Below the pieces are notes generated by a model. That model was not told the origin of the DNA. It saw only the letters and a list, made by a program, of their open reading frames with translations, and searched no databases. A stretch of 64,000 nucleotides of DNA from Gammaproteobacteria bacterium. GTDB lineage: Bacteria; Pseudomonadota; Gammaproteobacteria; Enterobacterales; Psychrobiaceae. A program made the translations under genes and the position numbers. The DNA is taken from the NCBI GenBank assembly GCA_013214945.1, contig JABSRT010000026.1, positions 1 to 64,000 of the forward strand, in the 5' to 3' direction. Of this stretch, positions 50,458 through 59,885 are shown one piece after another; position 1 is the first letter of the stretch, and each line of letters begins with the position of its first letter.

Positions 50458-51651
50458 ATGGCTGATTCGTCCTTTTTTGAAAATAGTAATTTTATGCCAC
50501 ATGGTATGTGCTACTTATGGCAACCCGACATTCTCTGGACATCGGTGATCTCTGATGTATTGACTGCGCTTGCTTATTTCTCGATTACCATCGCTGTCAT
50601 TATATTTGTTAGAAAACGCGAAGACTTACCTTATCCTTGGTTTTTTATCTTAGTTGGATCCATTATATTTCTGGCTTGCGGTTCATCACACCTCGTTAGC
50701 GCTATTATCATCTGGAAGCCAATTTATGGCATTTCAGCAATGATTAAAGCCATAACCGCATTCACCTCGGTTATGGCAGGTATTATCATTTGGTTTGTGA
50801 TCCCAATATTCCTTAAATTACCCAGCCCCTCAATGCTAGAAAAGAAGAACCAACAACTGCAAGAGTCTCTAAAGAAATTAAAAATTGCACAATTATCATT
50901 AATCGAGTCGGAGAAAATGGCCTCTTTAGGGGGGCTTGTAGCGGGCATAGCACATGAAATTAACACGCCTATCGGCATTGCTATAACAGCCTCATCTCAC
51001 CTTAGCGATAGAACTAGGACACTTTCTAAACAATTTAAACTCAACAAGGTTACCCGCGAAAATTTTGATCATTACATCGAAGATACAACCAGCTGTGCCG
51101 AGATCTTAAATACTAATTTAAGACGTTCGGCAGAGTTAGTGAATAGCTTCAAACTAGTGGCTGTTGATCAATCAAACAAAAATTTACGTTTATATAATGT
51201 TAAAGAATATACCGAGAAGATCCTAGCTAGCCTAAAGCCAGCACTTAAGAAGATTGATTGCCAAATAACCTTACACTGTAGTAGCAAAATATCTCTTTGG
51301 GGAGATCCCAGCGACCTCACTCAAATTATCACCAACTTAGTCATGAACTCATTAACCCACGGTTTTGAACATGCTACATCTGGTAATATCGGGCTGGATT
51401 TTTCAATTTCGGATCAGTACCTTAATTTTACCTATAATGACTCTGGCAGTGGTATTAGTGCCGAAAATATTGAAAAAATATTTGACCCGTTTTTTACCAC
51501 TAAACGTGGTAAAGGAAGTAGTGGTTTAGGCATGCACATTGTATACAATTTAGTTACCCAATCCTTAAATGGTACGATTGAATGTGCCAATAGACCAGAG
51601 GGTGGCATTGAGTTCACTTTAAAACTGCCACTTACTGACCAGCCGCCATAA
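50458..51651 (+). CDS. Histidine kinase with an ethylene-receptor-type membrane domain
   Basis: 397 residues from the ATG at 50458 (AAGG nine bases upstream). The N-terminal three-helix membrane domain matches the plant ETR1/cyanobacterial ethylene-binding domain: FMPHGMCYLW, then ISD33VLTALAY40FSI, FVRKREDLPYPW, and LAC74GSSH78LVSAI, followed by WKPIYGISAMIKAITAFTS. In ETR1 the equivalents of C74 and H78 bind copper, and D33 and Y40 are also essential. A coiled-coil linker leads to a kinase core with H-box AGIAH166EINTPIGIA and an HATPase (N box LVMNSL, G1 NDSGSGIS, FDPFFTTK, GSSGLGMHI). No response regulator or GAF domain adjoins it. Ethylene or another small ligand is inferred. Confidence 0.85.
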   Translation: MADSSFFENSNFMPHGMCYLWQPDILWTSVISDVLTALAYFSITIAVIIFVRKREDLPYPWFFILVGSIIFLACGSSHLVSAIIIWKPIYGISAMIKAITAFTSVMAGIIIWFVIPIFLKLPSPSMLEKKNQQLQESLKKLKIAQLSLIESEKMASLGGLVAGIAHEINTPIGIAITASSHLSDRTRTLSKQFKLNKVTRENFDHYIEDTTSCAEILNTNLRRSAELVNSFKLVAVDQSNKNLRLYNVKEYTEKILASLKPALKKIDCQITLHCSSKISLWGDPSDLTQIITNLVMNSLTHGFEHATSGNIGLDFSISDQYLNFTYNDSGSGISAENIEKIFDPFFTTKRGKGSSGLGMHIVYNLVTQSLNGTIECANRPEGGIEFTLKLPLTDQPP

Positions 51652-51843
51652 AAATAATTATTTAAAGATTACCTGACTGGATTAAAAATTTAACAGTGCG
51701 GCATTTTTCAAGATAGCTGTCGTCTAAATATCCAGACATTAAGATGCAAATGTGTATTATTTGTGTTTTTACTCCCGTTGATATTACTTATCGAGTGACT
51801 TGTTATAACCTCTATGAAATTTACCTTTATCTAGAGGATACCA

Positions 51844-53643
51844 ATGAAAACAAAAGCTATTTTATTGTTAGTCACCCAACTAAGTCTGGTTACAGGTCTT
51901 GCTTCGTGTGGCGCAAGTGATGAACAAACATCCACCAACGAAGGCGTAACGACCACTGACAGTACTAATGAGAGCTCCGACGTTAGCAGTACTGACGACG
52001 CTGCCAATGATCAAAGCGCTGATTCAGAACAGCAAACGGTATCTGCAACAGATTACTTTATCACGCCAGCGGGTCACGAACAGGCTACTGATTATCAATG
52101 GGATAGTAATAACGAAGTACTGATCGAGTTTGCGGGTGATTCAATCACTATTGATGGCACTGGTGCCACGGCCAATGGCAGCATTTTGGAAATAACCTCT
52201 GCTGGTACTTACCGCTTAACAGGTTCTTTATACAACGGCCAAGTTATTGTCGATACCGACGATGAAGACGTTGTCCGATTGATTTTAGATAATGCTGATA
52301 TCACCAACGAGTCAAATGCCCCGATTTATGTCAAAAGCGCCGAAAAAGCTATTATTATTCTCAGTGCAGGCACTTATAACACGCTAACGGATGCGAGCGA
52401 TTATCTCTTTGAGGGTGATGACGATGAGCCTAATGCCGCGTTGTTTAGTAAAGATGATTTAACCATTACCGGAACAGGCTCTTTAACCGTTAACGCCAAC
52501 TTCAATGATGGTATCACCAGTAAAGACGGCTTAATTATTAACAACGGCAATATAACCGTCGTTGCTCAAGACGATGCTATTCGTGGCAAAGACTACCTGA
52601 TTATCAATGATGGTAATATCACCGTTGATGCCCAAGGTGATGGCTTTAAATCTGACAATGAAAATGCCGATAAAGGTTATATTTCAATTTCTGCAGGCAC
52701 CTTTGAGATAACATCGGCGGCTAATGCAATTCAAGCTAAGTCCAATATTCAAATCAGCAATGGTAGTTTTACGCTGACATCTGGTAGCGGCAACAATGAA
52801 AGTCTTGCTAGTGACGCCTCAGCAAAAGGGTTAAAAGCGACCGTTAATATCTTTATCGACGATGGTAGCTTTACCATCGATTCTGCAGACGATGCCATCC
52901 ACTCCAATAACGGTATTACGATCAATGGAGCCAGTTTTGCGATAGCCGCGGGTGATGACGCAATTCACGCCGATGCCAAGATCATAATTAACGACGGCGA
53001 TATTAATATTTCCAAGTCTTACGAGGGAATAGAAAGTGGTGTCGTTATTATTAATGGCGGGCAGATCCGTTTAATCGCCAGCGATGACGGTATAAATATC
53101 GCAGGTGGTACCGATGCTTCTGGTTTCACACCGGGTGGACAAAGTAGTGGTAATAGCGATTATTATTTGCAAATAAATGATGGCTATACTGTCGTTAACG
53201 CCAGTGGCGATGGCTTAGACTCTAATGGCAATATCGAGATGACTGGCGGTACTGTGATAGTTAATGGCCCAACCGAGAACATGAATGGCCCCCTTGATTA
53301 CGATGGCACATTTGACATTTCTGGTGGTTTGCTCGTTGCTGTTGGCAGCTCTGGTATGGTTCAGGCGCCTAGTTCAGACTCAAGCCAGCGCTGGCTTGGC
53401 GTTACGTTTGGCACCCAGTCGGCTGGCCAACTTGTCTCGATTATCGATAATGATGGCGCTGAACTGCTGACCTTTGCACCAGAGAAAAATTACCAATCGC
53501 TGGTGTTCTCTTCACCACAGTTAACTAATGAAGAAAGCTATGACCTATACTTTGGCGGCAGCTCAACAGGCAGCCAAGAAGACGGTTTATACCAATCTGG
53601 CACCTACAGTGGCGGCACCCTAACCTATACATTTACTGATTAA
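51844..53643 (+). CDS. Carbohydrate-binding beta-helix lipoprotein (Cthe_2159/DUF4353-like)
   Basis: 599 residues with a lipobox (GLASC) after a signal peptide, so it is a surface or periplasmic lipoprotein. A Ser/Thr/Asp-rich linker of about 50 residues follows. A right-handed parallel beta-helix formed by repeats of the type DDAIRGKDYLIINDGNITV, DAIHSNNGITINGASF and DAIHADAKIIINDGDI occupies roughly residues 80-510. The family is known as a carbohydrate-binding domain from Clostridium thermocellum that binds polygalacturonate/cellulose and calcium. No enzyme domain is evident. It stands alone, followed by a strong terminator. Confidence 0.83.
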   Translation: MKTKAILLLVTQLSLVTGLASCGASDEQTSTNEGVTTTDSTNESSDVSSTDDAANDQSADSEQQTVSATDYFITPAGHEQATDYQWDSNNEVLIEFAGDSITIDGTGATANGSILEITSAGTYRLTGSLYNGQVIVDTDDEDVVRLILDNADITNESNAPIYVKSAEKAIIILSAGTYNTLTDASDYLFEGDDDEPNAALFSKDDLTITGTGSLTVNANFNDGITSKDGLIINNGNITVVAQDDAIRGKDYLIINDGNITVDAQGDGFKSDNENADKGYISISAGTFEITSAANAIQAKSNIQISNGSFTLTSGSGNNESLASDASAKGLKATVNIFIDDGSFTIDSADDAIHSNNGITINGASFAIAAGDDAIHADAKIIINDGDINISKSYEGIESGVVIINGGQIRLIASDDGINIAGGTDASGFTPGGQSSGNSDYYLQINDGYTVVNASGDGLDSNGNIEMTGGTVIVNGPTENMNGPLDYDGTFDISGGLLVAVGSSGMVQAPSSDSSQRWLGVTFGTQSAGQLVSIIDNDGAELLTFAPEKNYQSLVFSSPQLTNEESYDLYFGGSSTGSQEDGLYQSGTYSGGTLTYTFTD

Positions 53644-53661
53644 GCGAGCAGTAACTAATAA

Positions 53662-53707
53662 AAAACGGCATGTTTTTCACTCATTTGGGCGGAAAACATG
53701 CCGTTTT
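53662..53707 (+). terminator. Rho-independent terminator
   Basis: 15-bp perfect stem AAAACGGCATGTTTT / AAAACATGCCGTTTT with a 16-base loop, starting 19 bp after the stop codon of the lipoprotein gene. Confidence 0.85.
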
Positions 53708-53871
53708 ATGTTTAATCCTCACTATTTTTATCAATGACTCTTAATACCAATCTTCTATTTTAATAAATTGCCCCCATATAGATCATTATGATAACGGCCA
53801 AATTGGCTAAAAAATCAAAAGATAATCAGCTAGACTGAATCTGCGTAACACGACACCAACGAGGAAACAAA

Positions 53872-54729
53872 ATGGACAATCAGTATGTACCACCTAAAGT
53901 TTGGACCATGGATAGCGAAAATGGCGGTGAATGGGCGAGTATTAACCGCCCTGATTCTGGCGCGAGGCATCAACAAGATCTGAGCGTTGGTTCTCATCCA
54001 TTGCAGCTTTATTCTCTGGCGACCCCTAACGGCCAAAAAGTAACCATCATGTTAGAAGAGCTGCTAGCCCTTGGTGTTAGTGACGCTGAGTATGATGCTT
54101 ATTTAATTAAAATTGGTGATGCCGATCAGTTCTCTTCTGGCTTTGTTGGGGTAAACCCAAACTCTAAAATTCCGGCCTTGGTCGATCGTTCAACAGACAC
54201 CCCGATTAATGTATTCGAATCAGGGGCTATTTTGCTATATTTGGCCGAGAAATTTGGCCATTTTTTACCGCAAGATCTCAACTCTCGCACCCAAGTGATG
54301 AATTGGTTGTTTTGGCTGCAAGGCTCTGCACCTTACCTTGGCGGCGGATTTGGTCATTTCTATGCGTACGCACCTGAAAAATTTGAATACCCAATTAATC
54401 GTTTTTCAATGGAAGCAAAACGCCAACTTGACGTGTTAGACAAACAGCTGGCCAACAACCCATTTATTGCTGGCGACCAATACAGCATTGCTGACATGGC
54501 CATTTGGCCGTGGTATGGCAATTTGGTGCTTGGTAAACTCTATGAAGCTAGTGAGTTTCTTGATGTCGCCAGTTACCCTAATTTACTTCGCTGGGCCACT
54601 GAAATATCACAACGTAATGCGGTAAAACGCGGCATTGTGGTTAACCGAGCATGGGGCGAAGAGTCAGAACAATTACTTGAACGCCACAGCGCCGCCGACA
54701 TCGATAACGTATTAAAGCAGCAATCTTAA
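53872..54729 (+). CDS. yghU: Glutathione S-transferase YghU
   Basis: 285 residues. It matches E. coli YghU closely over the whole length: YVPPKVWTMD, HPLQLYSLATPNGQKVTIMLEELLALG, GDADQFSSGFVGVNPNSKIPAL, FESGAILLYLAEKFGHFLPQD, WLFWLQGSAPYLGGGFGHFYAYAPEK and SIADMAIWPWYGN. YghU is a Nu-class GST with disulfide-bond reductase activity on organic disulfides and hydroperoxides. It is a cytoplasmic, single-gene unit. Confidence 0.95.
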   Translation: MDNQYVPPKVWTMDSENGGEWASINRPDSGARHQQDLSVGSHPLQLYSLATPNGQKVTIMLEELLALGVSDAEYDAYLIKIGDADQFSSGFVGVNPNSKIPALVDRSTDTPINVFESGAILLYLAEKFGHFLPQDLNSRTQVMNWLFWLQGSAPYLGGGFGHFYAYAPEKFEYPINRFSMEAKRQLDVLDKQLANNPFIAGDQYSIADMAIWPWYGNLVLGKLYEASEFLDVASYPNLLRWATEISQRNAVKRGIVVNRAWGEESEQLLERHSAADIDNVLKQQS

Positions 54730-54741
54730 CCTCGTTATCTA

Positions 54742-54772
54742 TTATGCCCCTAGTCTTGGCTAGCGGGCATAA
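54742..54772 (+). terminator. Hairpin terminator after yghU
   Basis: Stem TTATGCCC / GGGCATAA with an inner CTAG / CTAG pair, 12 bp after the stop codon. Confidence 0.6.
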
Positions 54773-55083
54773 CGTACATGCTAGCAAGTTATTGATTAGT
54801 TCGAGCGGTAATCCGTTAACCACTCTCTACCGCTCCTATCAGCTGTCTATTTTTTCTACGCCCAGCATAATAACAATAAGCCTTATTACAAGCCGTGATT
54901 AGCGACCATTAATCAATTTTAAACCGCCTATTCTCATCAATAGACATCTCGAATTTTACCAACGCCTTGTGTTACGGCTTGCTCACTCTTGCCCCAACCG
55001 CTTGTATCAGCAAACAAACCTGTTATTGTTTATTTTATGCCCAACTTAATTCCAGCGGGCCATCGGATAAAGGGACAGCAATA
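54773..55083. other. Promoter region of the PrnB-like/kynureninase operon
   Basis: About 310 bp without a gene; AAAGGGA lies about 10 bases before 55084. An upstream in-frame ATG at 54967 would add 39 residues with no family support. Confidence 0.4.
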
Positions 55084-56262
55084 ATGACCGCCAATGTTGA
55101 ACGATTTGATTTATGGATCCGCACAGAATTTGTCCAGATGAATACCGCGTTAGAACAGCTGTATATTCAACAGACCGATCGCGCTAATGTCACTGGTGTC
55201 GGTGATGAAATAAAGACCACTTTGCAAACGCAGGGCACAAATTTAATAAAGGCACTGCTCACTGAGGGCAATACCGATGAAGGCTTTGATGCAGGTTTTG
55301 ATTTATTAGGTAATGTTGGTTTTTATATGGCCGCTTGTCGCCGTCACGATATCACCGAGCCGAGCAGAGAAGTCAGCTCACCGCTCGTTGAAGCGTCAGC
55401 ACTGGCTTTGCAATTGGGTGCTTCGCTCGGCGTAACACCGCGTTTTGCCACCGCCCATTTAACCACGCATAACCGCGCTATCAATGGCGTGGCAAAAAGT
55501 TTCACCTCGCTTAATGACGAATACATTTTCAATGATTATAACAATCGCGCAGTGCTCGCTTATAAAAGAGCAGCTGATGCACTCTTTCGGATTATACCGT
55601 TAGGTATCTCTAACCCTGCGGCCGCCGATTTATTAATCGCGGCCAACGATGCGCTAAAAGACGTGCTCTCGTATAACTCAACCCTGTTCGGCCAATTAGA
55701 CGTTGACGCATTCTTCTATCAAATAAGGCCCTATTACAAATCTTATCGGGTTGGACAGCATATTTATCGCGGCGCCAATGCTGGCGACTTTTCTGGGATT
55801 AATATTATCGATATGATGCTGGGTTTATGCCGTGCCGATCATCCCTACTACTCGCAGCTGTTGGTCGATAAAATGCTCTATATGATGCCCGAGGATCAAA
55901 GCCGATTAATGGATTGTATGCGCAGGAAAAGCTTAATGGACCAGATTATTGAGACACCAACAGCATTACACCACTGTGATTGGTATCAGCAGTTTGTGGG
56001 CCTTTTCTTAAAAGTTTGCAAAATGCATGGTCGCACAGCCAGCCAGCACCACAATCAATTAGTTGATAAGTTCATCACCAGACCCGCTCAATCGCTCAAC
56101 GAGCAGCACATGGATAAATTAACGGCCAGTGGTCCGCCGTTGGACGTGTTGCTGCGTTCGCTGGAAACATTGCGAGATCTACGATTGGCTGCACCACGAG
56201 ATGATATACCCACCCGATACACAGATGTTCAGCGAATTAAAGCCAGTGTGGAGTCAATATGA
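55084..56262 (+). CDS. PrnB-family (IDO/TDO superfamily) heme-type protein
   Basis: 392 residues. The all-helical protein matches the PrnB/DUF1864 family, which belongs to the indoleamine/tryptophan dioxygenase superfamily. PrnB itself rearranges chlorotryptophan in pyrrolnitrin synthesis. Recognisable blocks are LLGNVGFYMAACRRHDITEPSRE, SLNDEYIFNDYNNRAVLAYKRAADAL and FGQLDVDAFFYQIRPYYKSYRVG. The late helix CKMHGRTASQHHNQLVDKF holds His322-His323, good candidates for the proximal heme ligand. Its stop overlaps the start of a kynureninase-like gene (ATGA), implying an oxidation step on tryptophan or an indole relative followed by kynureninase-type cleavage. The reaction has not been shown; no formamidase gene adjoins. 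Confidence 0.8.
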   Translation: MTANVERFDLWIRTEFVQMNTALEQLYIQQTDRANVTGVGDEIKTTLQTQGTNLIKALLTEGNTDEGFDAGFDLLGNVGFYMAACRRHDITEPSREVSSPLVEASALALQLGASLGVTPRFATAHLTTHNRAINGVAKSFTSLNDEYIFNDYNNRAVLAYKRAADALFRIIPLGISNPAAADLLIAANDALKDVLSYNSTLFGQLDVDAFFYQIRPYYKSYRVGQHIYRGANAGDFSGINIIDMMLGLCRADHPYYSQLLVDKMLYMMPEDQSRLMDCMRRKSLMDQIIETPTALHHCDWYQQFVGLFLKVCKMHGRTASQHHNQLVDKFITRPAQSLNEQHMDKLTASGPPLDVLLRSLETLRDLRLAAPRDDIPTRYTDVQRIKASVESI

Positions 56263-57365
56263 GATCACGCTTTCACGTTACCGACAATTACTTTTTAAGT
56301 CACTCAGTTGGGCTGCAACCTAAAACGACGCAAGCGGCGCTCAACGAAGCAATGCTCACGCCTTGGGCGCAAACCCCAGAGCAAGTTTGGCCACACTGGT
56401 TAACAGCGATAGAAGGCTTTACTTTAGCACTGGCTAAACTGCTCAATACCGAAACCGATTTGCTGTGTCCACAGGTCAATTTGTCGAGCGCCTATACCAA
56501 AATATTACAGGCGCTACCGTTTGATCCTAAGCGCCCGATAATTTTGATGTCTAAACGTGATTTCCCCAGTATGGTTTTTGTCGCCAGACAAGCCGAGCGA
56601 TTGGGTTATCAGCTACGTCTGCTCGATGACAATTTTAATGTCCATGATAATCAAGCGTGGCAACGAGTTTTCACCGCAGATGTCGGTTTAGTGTTACTGA
56701 GCCATGTTTACTCCAATAGCGGCTGTCGGCTAGATATCGCGCCAATTTGTAAAATGGCCCGCAGCGCCGGTATTGTCACCATCGTAGATATTGCGCAGTC
56801 AGTTGGCGTAATGCCGATTGACTGCCAAGTTTGGGATGCTGACTTTATACTGGGTTCGTGCGTAAAATGGCTTTGCGGCGGCCCCGGCGCGGGGTTTTTA
56901 TGGCTAAAACGCGAAAATGTAGCGCGTTGTAATCCGATAGATGTCGGGTGGTTTTCCCATCAAGATCCGTTTCAATTTGATATTGAGCACTTTAGTTACC
57001 ACCCTAGCGCCCTGCGATTTTGGGGTGGAACCCCTTCAGTGCTGCCCTACTGTCTGGCTGCTAACAGCATTAACAACACCTTGGCGATAGGTCTAGATAA
57101 AATCTATGCGCACAACCGCGATTTAAATGGTCAACTATGGCAAGCGTTGCACGCTGAGCATCTTGTTAGCCCGCGCGATGTAGCGCGTAGCGGTGGTACC
57201 ACTATTATTGATATGGGTCAGGGGCAAGCGAGTTTTATAAATCGGTTGCAAACACAAGGGATATTGTTTGATCAACGTATTGATGGTGCACGATTTTCGC
57301 CGCACATATACAACAATCAGCATGAGTTGAACAAGCTACTTAACTGCTTATACCCAACATCTTAG
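56259..57365 (+). CDS. Kynureninase-like PLP enzyme (aminotransferase class V fold)
   Basis: 368 residues starting inside the stop codon of the PrnB-like gene (ATGA overlap). The class-V PLP fold shows TIVDIAQSVG with the PLP-contacting Asp177 and the Schiff-base lysine K203 in GSCVKWLCGGPGAGFLW. The stretches GWFSHQDPFQFD and LRFWGGTPSVLPYCLA match kynureninase (compare GW.gh..pf.f and gTpp). It is shorter than typical bacterial kynureninase (about 410-420) at the N-terminus. It probably cleaves kynurenine or a related compound to an anthranilate-type product and alanine. The coupled partner upstream supports a two-step pathway. Confidence 0.82.
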   Translation: MRSRFHVTDNYFLSHSVGLQPKTTQAALNEAMLTPWAQTPEQVWPHWLTAIEGFTLALAKLLNTETDLLCPQVNLSSAYTKILQALPFDPKRPIILMSKRDFPSMVFVARQAERLGYQLRLLDDNFNVHDNQAWQRVFTADVGLVLLSHVYSNSGCRLDIAPICKMARSAGIVTIVDIAQSVGVMPIDCQVWDADFILGSCVKWLCGGPGAGFLWLKRENVARCNPIDVGWFSHQDPFQFDIEHFSYHPSALRFWGGTPSVLPYCLAANSINNTLAIGLDKIYAHNRDLNGQLWQALHAEHLVSPRDVARSGGTTIIDMGQGQASFINRLQTQGILFDQRIDGARFSPHIYNNQHELNKLLNCLYPTS

Positions 57366-57399
57366 CGCTATATCGCCGCATCGATAACGTGAACAAATA

Positions 57400-57427
57400 T
57401 GCCCGAGTGTTAACTAGCACTCGGGCA
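57400..57427. terminator. Bidirectional terminator
   Basis: Perfect 10-bp stem TGCCCGAGTG / CACTCGGGCA with an 8-base loop, between the convergent kynureninase and nemA genes. Confidence 0.85.
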
Positions 57428-57465
57428 AGCGCTTTATTAATAAATACGGATATCAAAATTATCGA

Positions 57466-58566
57466 TTAATTCGCGCTGTAATCTGGGTAGTCAGTTAGTC
57501 CCTGCTCTGCCCCACCAAACAATGTGTCAGGATTGTGCGACGCCAGCGGGTAATTATTTTTAATCCGATTAGGTAGATCAGGATTGGCGATAAAAGGTCG
57601 TCCAAAACCGATCATATCTGCGACTCCCGTATCGATTGCCTGTGCCGCTTTGTCGTCGTTGTAACGACCCGCATAAATTATCACGCCTTGATATACTTCA
57701 CGAACCGCAGACTTAAAGGCTTTAGGGGTGTCAGGTGCATCATCCCAGTCGACTTCAGCAATGTGAATATAAACGACCTTATGACGGTTTAGTAGCGCTG
57801 CTGCCGCGGCATAGGTTATTGCTGGCGTAGCATCTACTGTGCCATTAAGTGAGGTAAAGGGTGCCAGACGCACGCCAACACGGTCAGCGCCAATGGCGTC
57901 GACCACAGCTGTCACCACTTCGCTCAAAAAACGTAGTCTATTTTCAACCGAGCCACCATACTCGTCAGTGCGATCATTGGCCTTAGAATCAATAAACTGA
58001 TTAATTAAATAACCATTAGCGGCGTGTAACTCAATGCCATCAAATCCTGCAGCAACTGCATTTAATGCCGCTTGGCGGTATTGGCCAATAACATCTTTAA
58101 TATCTGATTTGGTCATCGCTCGCGGTGTAACCACGTCGACAAAACCAGGTTCGTCAGTACCATTATCAATAAATACTTTTACATTTTCAGCGCTTTTTGC
58201 ACACGACGAAATAGGCTGTTCGCCGCCAATGTTATCAGGATGAGTAACCCGACCCACATGCCACAGCTGCGCAAAAATCACCCCAGCATTGGCGTGAACC
58301 GCCGCCGTTACTTTGCGCCATCCTGCTATTTGCGCTGGGCTATATATGCCAGGCGTCCATGCGTAGCCTTGACCTAAGGCCGAAATTTGAGTGCCCTCGG
58401 CTACAATCAAACCAGCAGATGCGCGCTGCGCATAATAATCGGCCATCATTTGGTTGGCAACATTGCCCGGCTGGCTTGCGCGCGAGCGAGTCATTGGAGG
58501 CATCACGATCCGATTTTTTAACGTAAGCGTACCCAGCTGCATGGGTTGAAACAGTGTATTGTTCAT
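57466..58566 (-). CDS. nemA: N-ethylmaleimide reductase NemA (Old Yellow Enzyme family)
   Basis: 366 residues, FMN-dependent TIM barrel. Motifs: LKNRIVMPPMTRSRA (flavin-contacting Thr), IFAQLWHVGRV, the substrate-binding pair in GFDGIELHAANGYLINQF (H-x-x-N), DEYGGSVENRLRF, and the phosphate-binding end ADMIGFGRPFIANPDLP. It reduces electrophilic alkenes, nitro compounds and maleimides with NAD(P)H. It is the second gene after gloA, 16 bases apart, the reverse order of E. coli nemA-gloA. Confidence 0.95.
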   Translation of the reverse strand: MNNTLFQPMQLGTLTLKNRIVMPPMTRSRASQPGNVANQMMADYYAQRASAGLIVAEGTQISALGQGYAWTPGIYSPAQIAGWRKVTAAVHANAGVIFAQLWHVGRVTHPDNIGGEQPISSCAKSAENVKVFIDNGTDEPGFVDVVTPRAMTKSDIKDVIGQYRQAALNAVAAGFDGIELHAANGYLINQFIDSKANDRTDEYGGSVENRLRFLSEVVTAVVDAIGADRVGVRLAPFTSLNGTVDATPAITYAAAAALLNRHKVVYIHIAEVDWDDAPDTPKAFKSAVREVYQGVIIYAGRYNDDKAAQAIDTGVADMIGFGRPFIANPDLPNRIKNNYPLASHNPDTLFGGAEQGLTDYPDYSAN

Positions 58567-58582
58567 TGGTATTTCCTACTAA

Positions 58583-58966
58583 TTAGCGAGTCTGGATAAG
58601 TTCAATTTGATAGCCGTCTGGGTCGGTAATAAAGGCAATATGGGTTGATCCGCCTTTAACTGGGCCAGGTTGACGCGTGATGTTGGCACCAAGTGCTTTA
58701 ATTTTGTCACAGGTCGCGTAAATATCATCGACTCCCAAGGCGAGGTGACCAAACGCATTGCCATGCTCGTACTGAGTGGTATCCCAATTGTAGGTCAACT
58801 CAATCGTGGTACCGTCAATTTGATCAACATAACCGACAAACACCAAGGTATAGCGATATTGCACGTTGTCTGTTGTTTCCAGTACCGTCATTCCCAGTAC
58901 CTGGGTATAAAATTCAATTGATTTATCAAGATCACAGACTCTTAACATCGTGTGTAAAAACTTCAT
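58583..58966 (-). CDS. gloA: Lactoylglutathione lyase (glyoxalase I) GloA
   Basis: 127 residues, the standard short bacterial form. The four metal ligands are visible: His5 (FLHTMLRV), Glu56 (GTTIELTYNW), His74 (AFGHLALGV) and Glu122 (GYQIELIQ). It isomerises the methylglyoxal-glutathione hemithioacetal to S-lactoylglutathione. It leads the gloA-nemA operon; no nemR repressor is adjacent. Confidence 0.96.
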   Translation of the reverse strand: MKFLHTMLRVCDLDKSIEFYTQVLGMTVLETTDNVQYRYTLVFVGYVDQIDGTTIELTYNWDTTQYEHGNAFGHLALGVDDIYATCDKIKALGANITRQPGPVKGGSTHIAFITDPDGYQIELIQTR

Positions 58967-59195
58967 AGCTGGCCTTTGCTCCGTAATAATCTCTAATAAA
59001 CCGTGTGGTTTACTGATGAGGTGATCAAATACAATTTACAGCCAAATGAAATACAAATAAAATTATCATTAATTATAGTTTTGATAATATTTAATTATGA
59101 AGTTGATGCGAGAAAATTGGGCAGAACGAGCCATGAATATGACTCGTCATTGGGAAAATTCACTTATCCGGTGCCTAGGTTATCCGAAAGTTAGG

Positions 59196-59885
59196 TTATT
59201 TACGTGACTGGCGAAAATGAGTTCTCAAACGTTTAAAAATACTCAGAGAGTTTCTAATTTTATTCGCTTTATCGAGTTGGCGCTGCTGCTCAGCCGATAG
59301 CAACTGTGGTTGATGTTCGCTAATTAATCGTGATAAATGGTACTGCGTAACTTTTTTAGCAATAATCCAATCAGGTCGCCACGTTTGATAACGCAGGGTT
59401 GAACGCTCAAAATCCACTAAACTTAACAAGCCTTGTTCGTCAACCAAGATATCGCGGATTGGCATTGAATGGCGTGCAACCCCCGCTGCTAACATCTGCG
59501 TTACAATCTTAGTCAGGTCAGATAAATTTATTTCACTAAGCTCGGTCACACTACGACCCGGCAGGCGTGACATAAATAGCGTCGTATTTAGATCTTTAGC
59601 CTTAATTAAGCGTGGGACATTATCGACATGCTCCATTCGCAATAAAGCCTCTTTTTCCTGTCGATAGCGATTTTTATAGCCAGAACTTGGCTTAAAAAAT
59701 TTAGTCACAACGTCATCACTAATTTCTAATAACATTTTATTTGTTTCGTAAATATTTCCAATAACTTCTTTGATAACAGCCTCCTCATTGCTATGCCTCA
59801 CCAAAGATCCACTTACATTATCAGCACAACCTTGGCCGTTCAACATTCCGTCAAAACAAGTATTTAGTATAGATAAATTAAACAC
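59196..59885 (-). CDS. Protein kinase-like (LPS/sugar kinase-type) protein
   Basis: 229 residues. A compact kinase-like fold is suggested by an N-terminal beta/lysine part (VVTKFFKPSSGYKNRYRQEKEALLRME), a hinge region and the late motif RHSMPIRDILVDEQGLLSLVDFERST. There the catalytic-loop Asp appears in IRDILVDE and the metal-binding DFE replaces DFG. The order matches RIO/KdkA/aminoglycoside kinase-like proteins of the LPS core region. The exact substrate is unknown and the usual HxDxxxxN is not clean. Flanking genes do not explain it. The start could be an internal Met (Met14 or Met51). Confidence 0.6.
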   Translation of the reverse strand: MFNLSILNTCFDGMLNGQGCADNVSGSLVRHSNEEAVIKEVIGNIYETNKMLLEISDDVVTKFFKPSSGYKNRYRQEKEALLRMEHVDNVPRLIKAKDLNTTLFMSRLPGRSVTELSEINLSDLTKIVTQMLAAGVARHSMPIRDILVDEQGLLSLVDFERSTLRYQTWRPDWIIAKKVTQYHLSRLISEHQPQLLSAEQQRQLDKANKIRNSLSIFKRLRTHFRQSRK

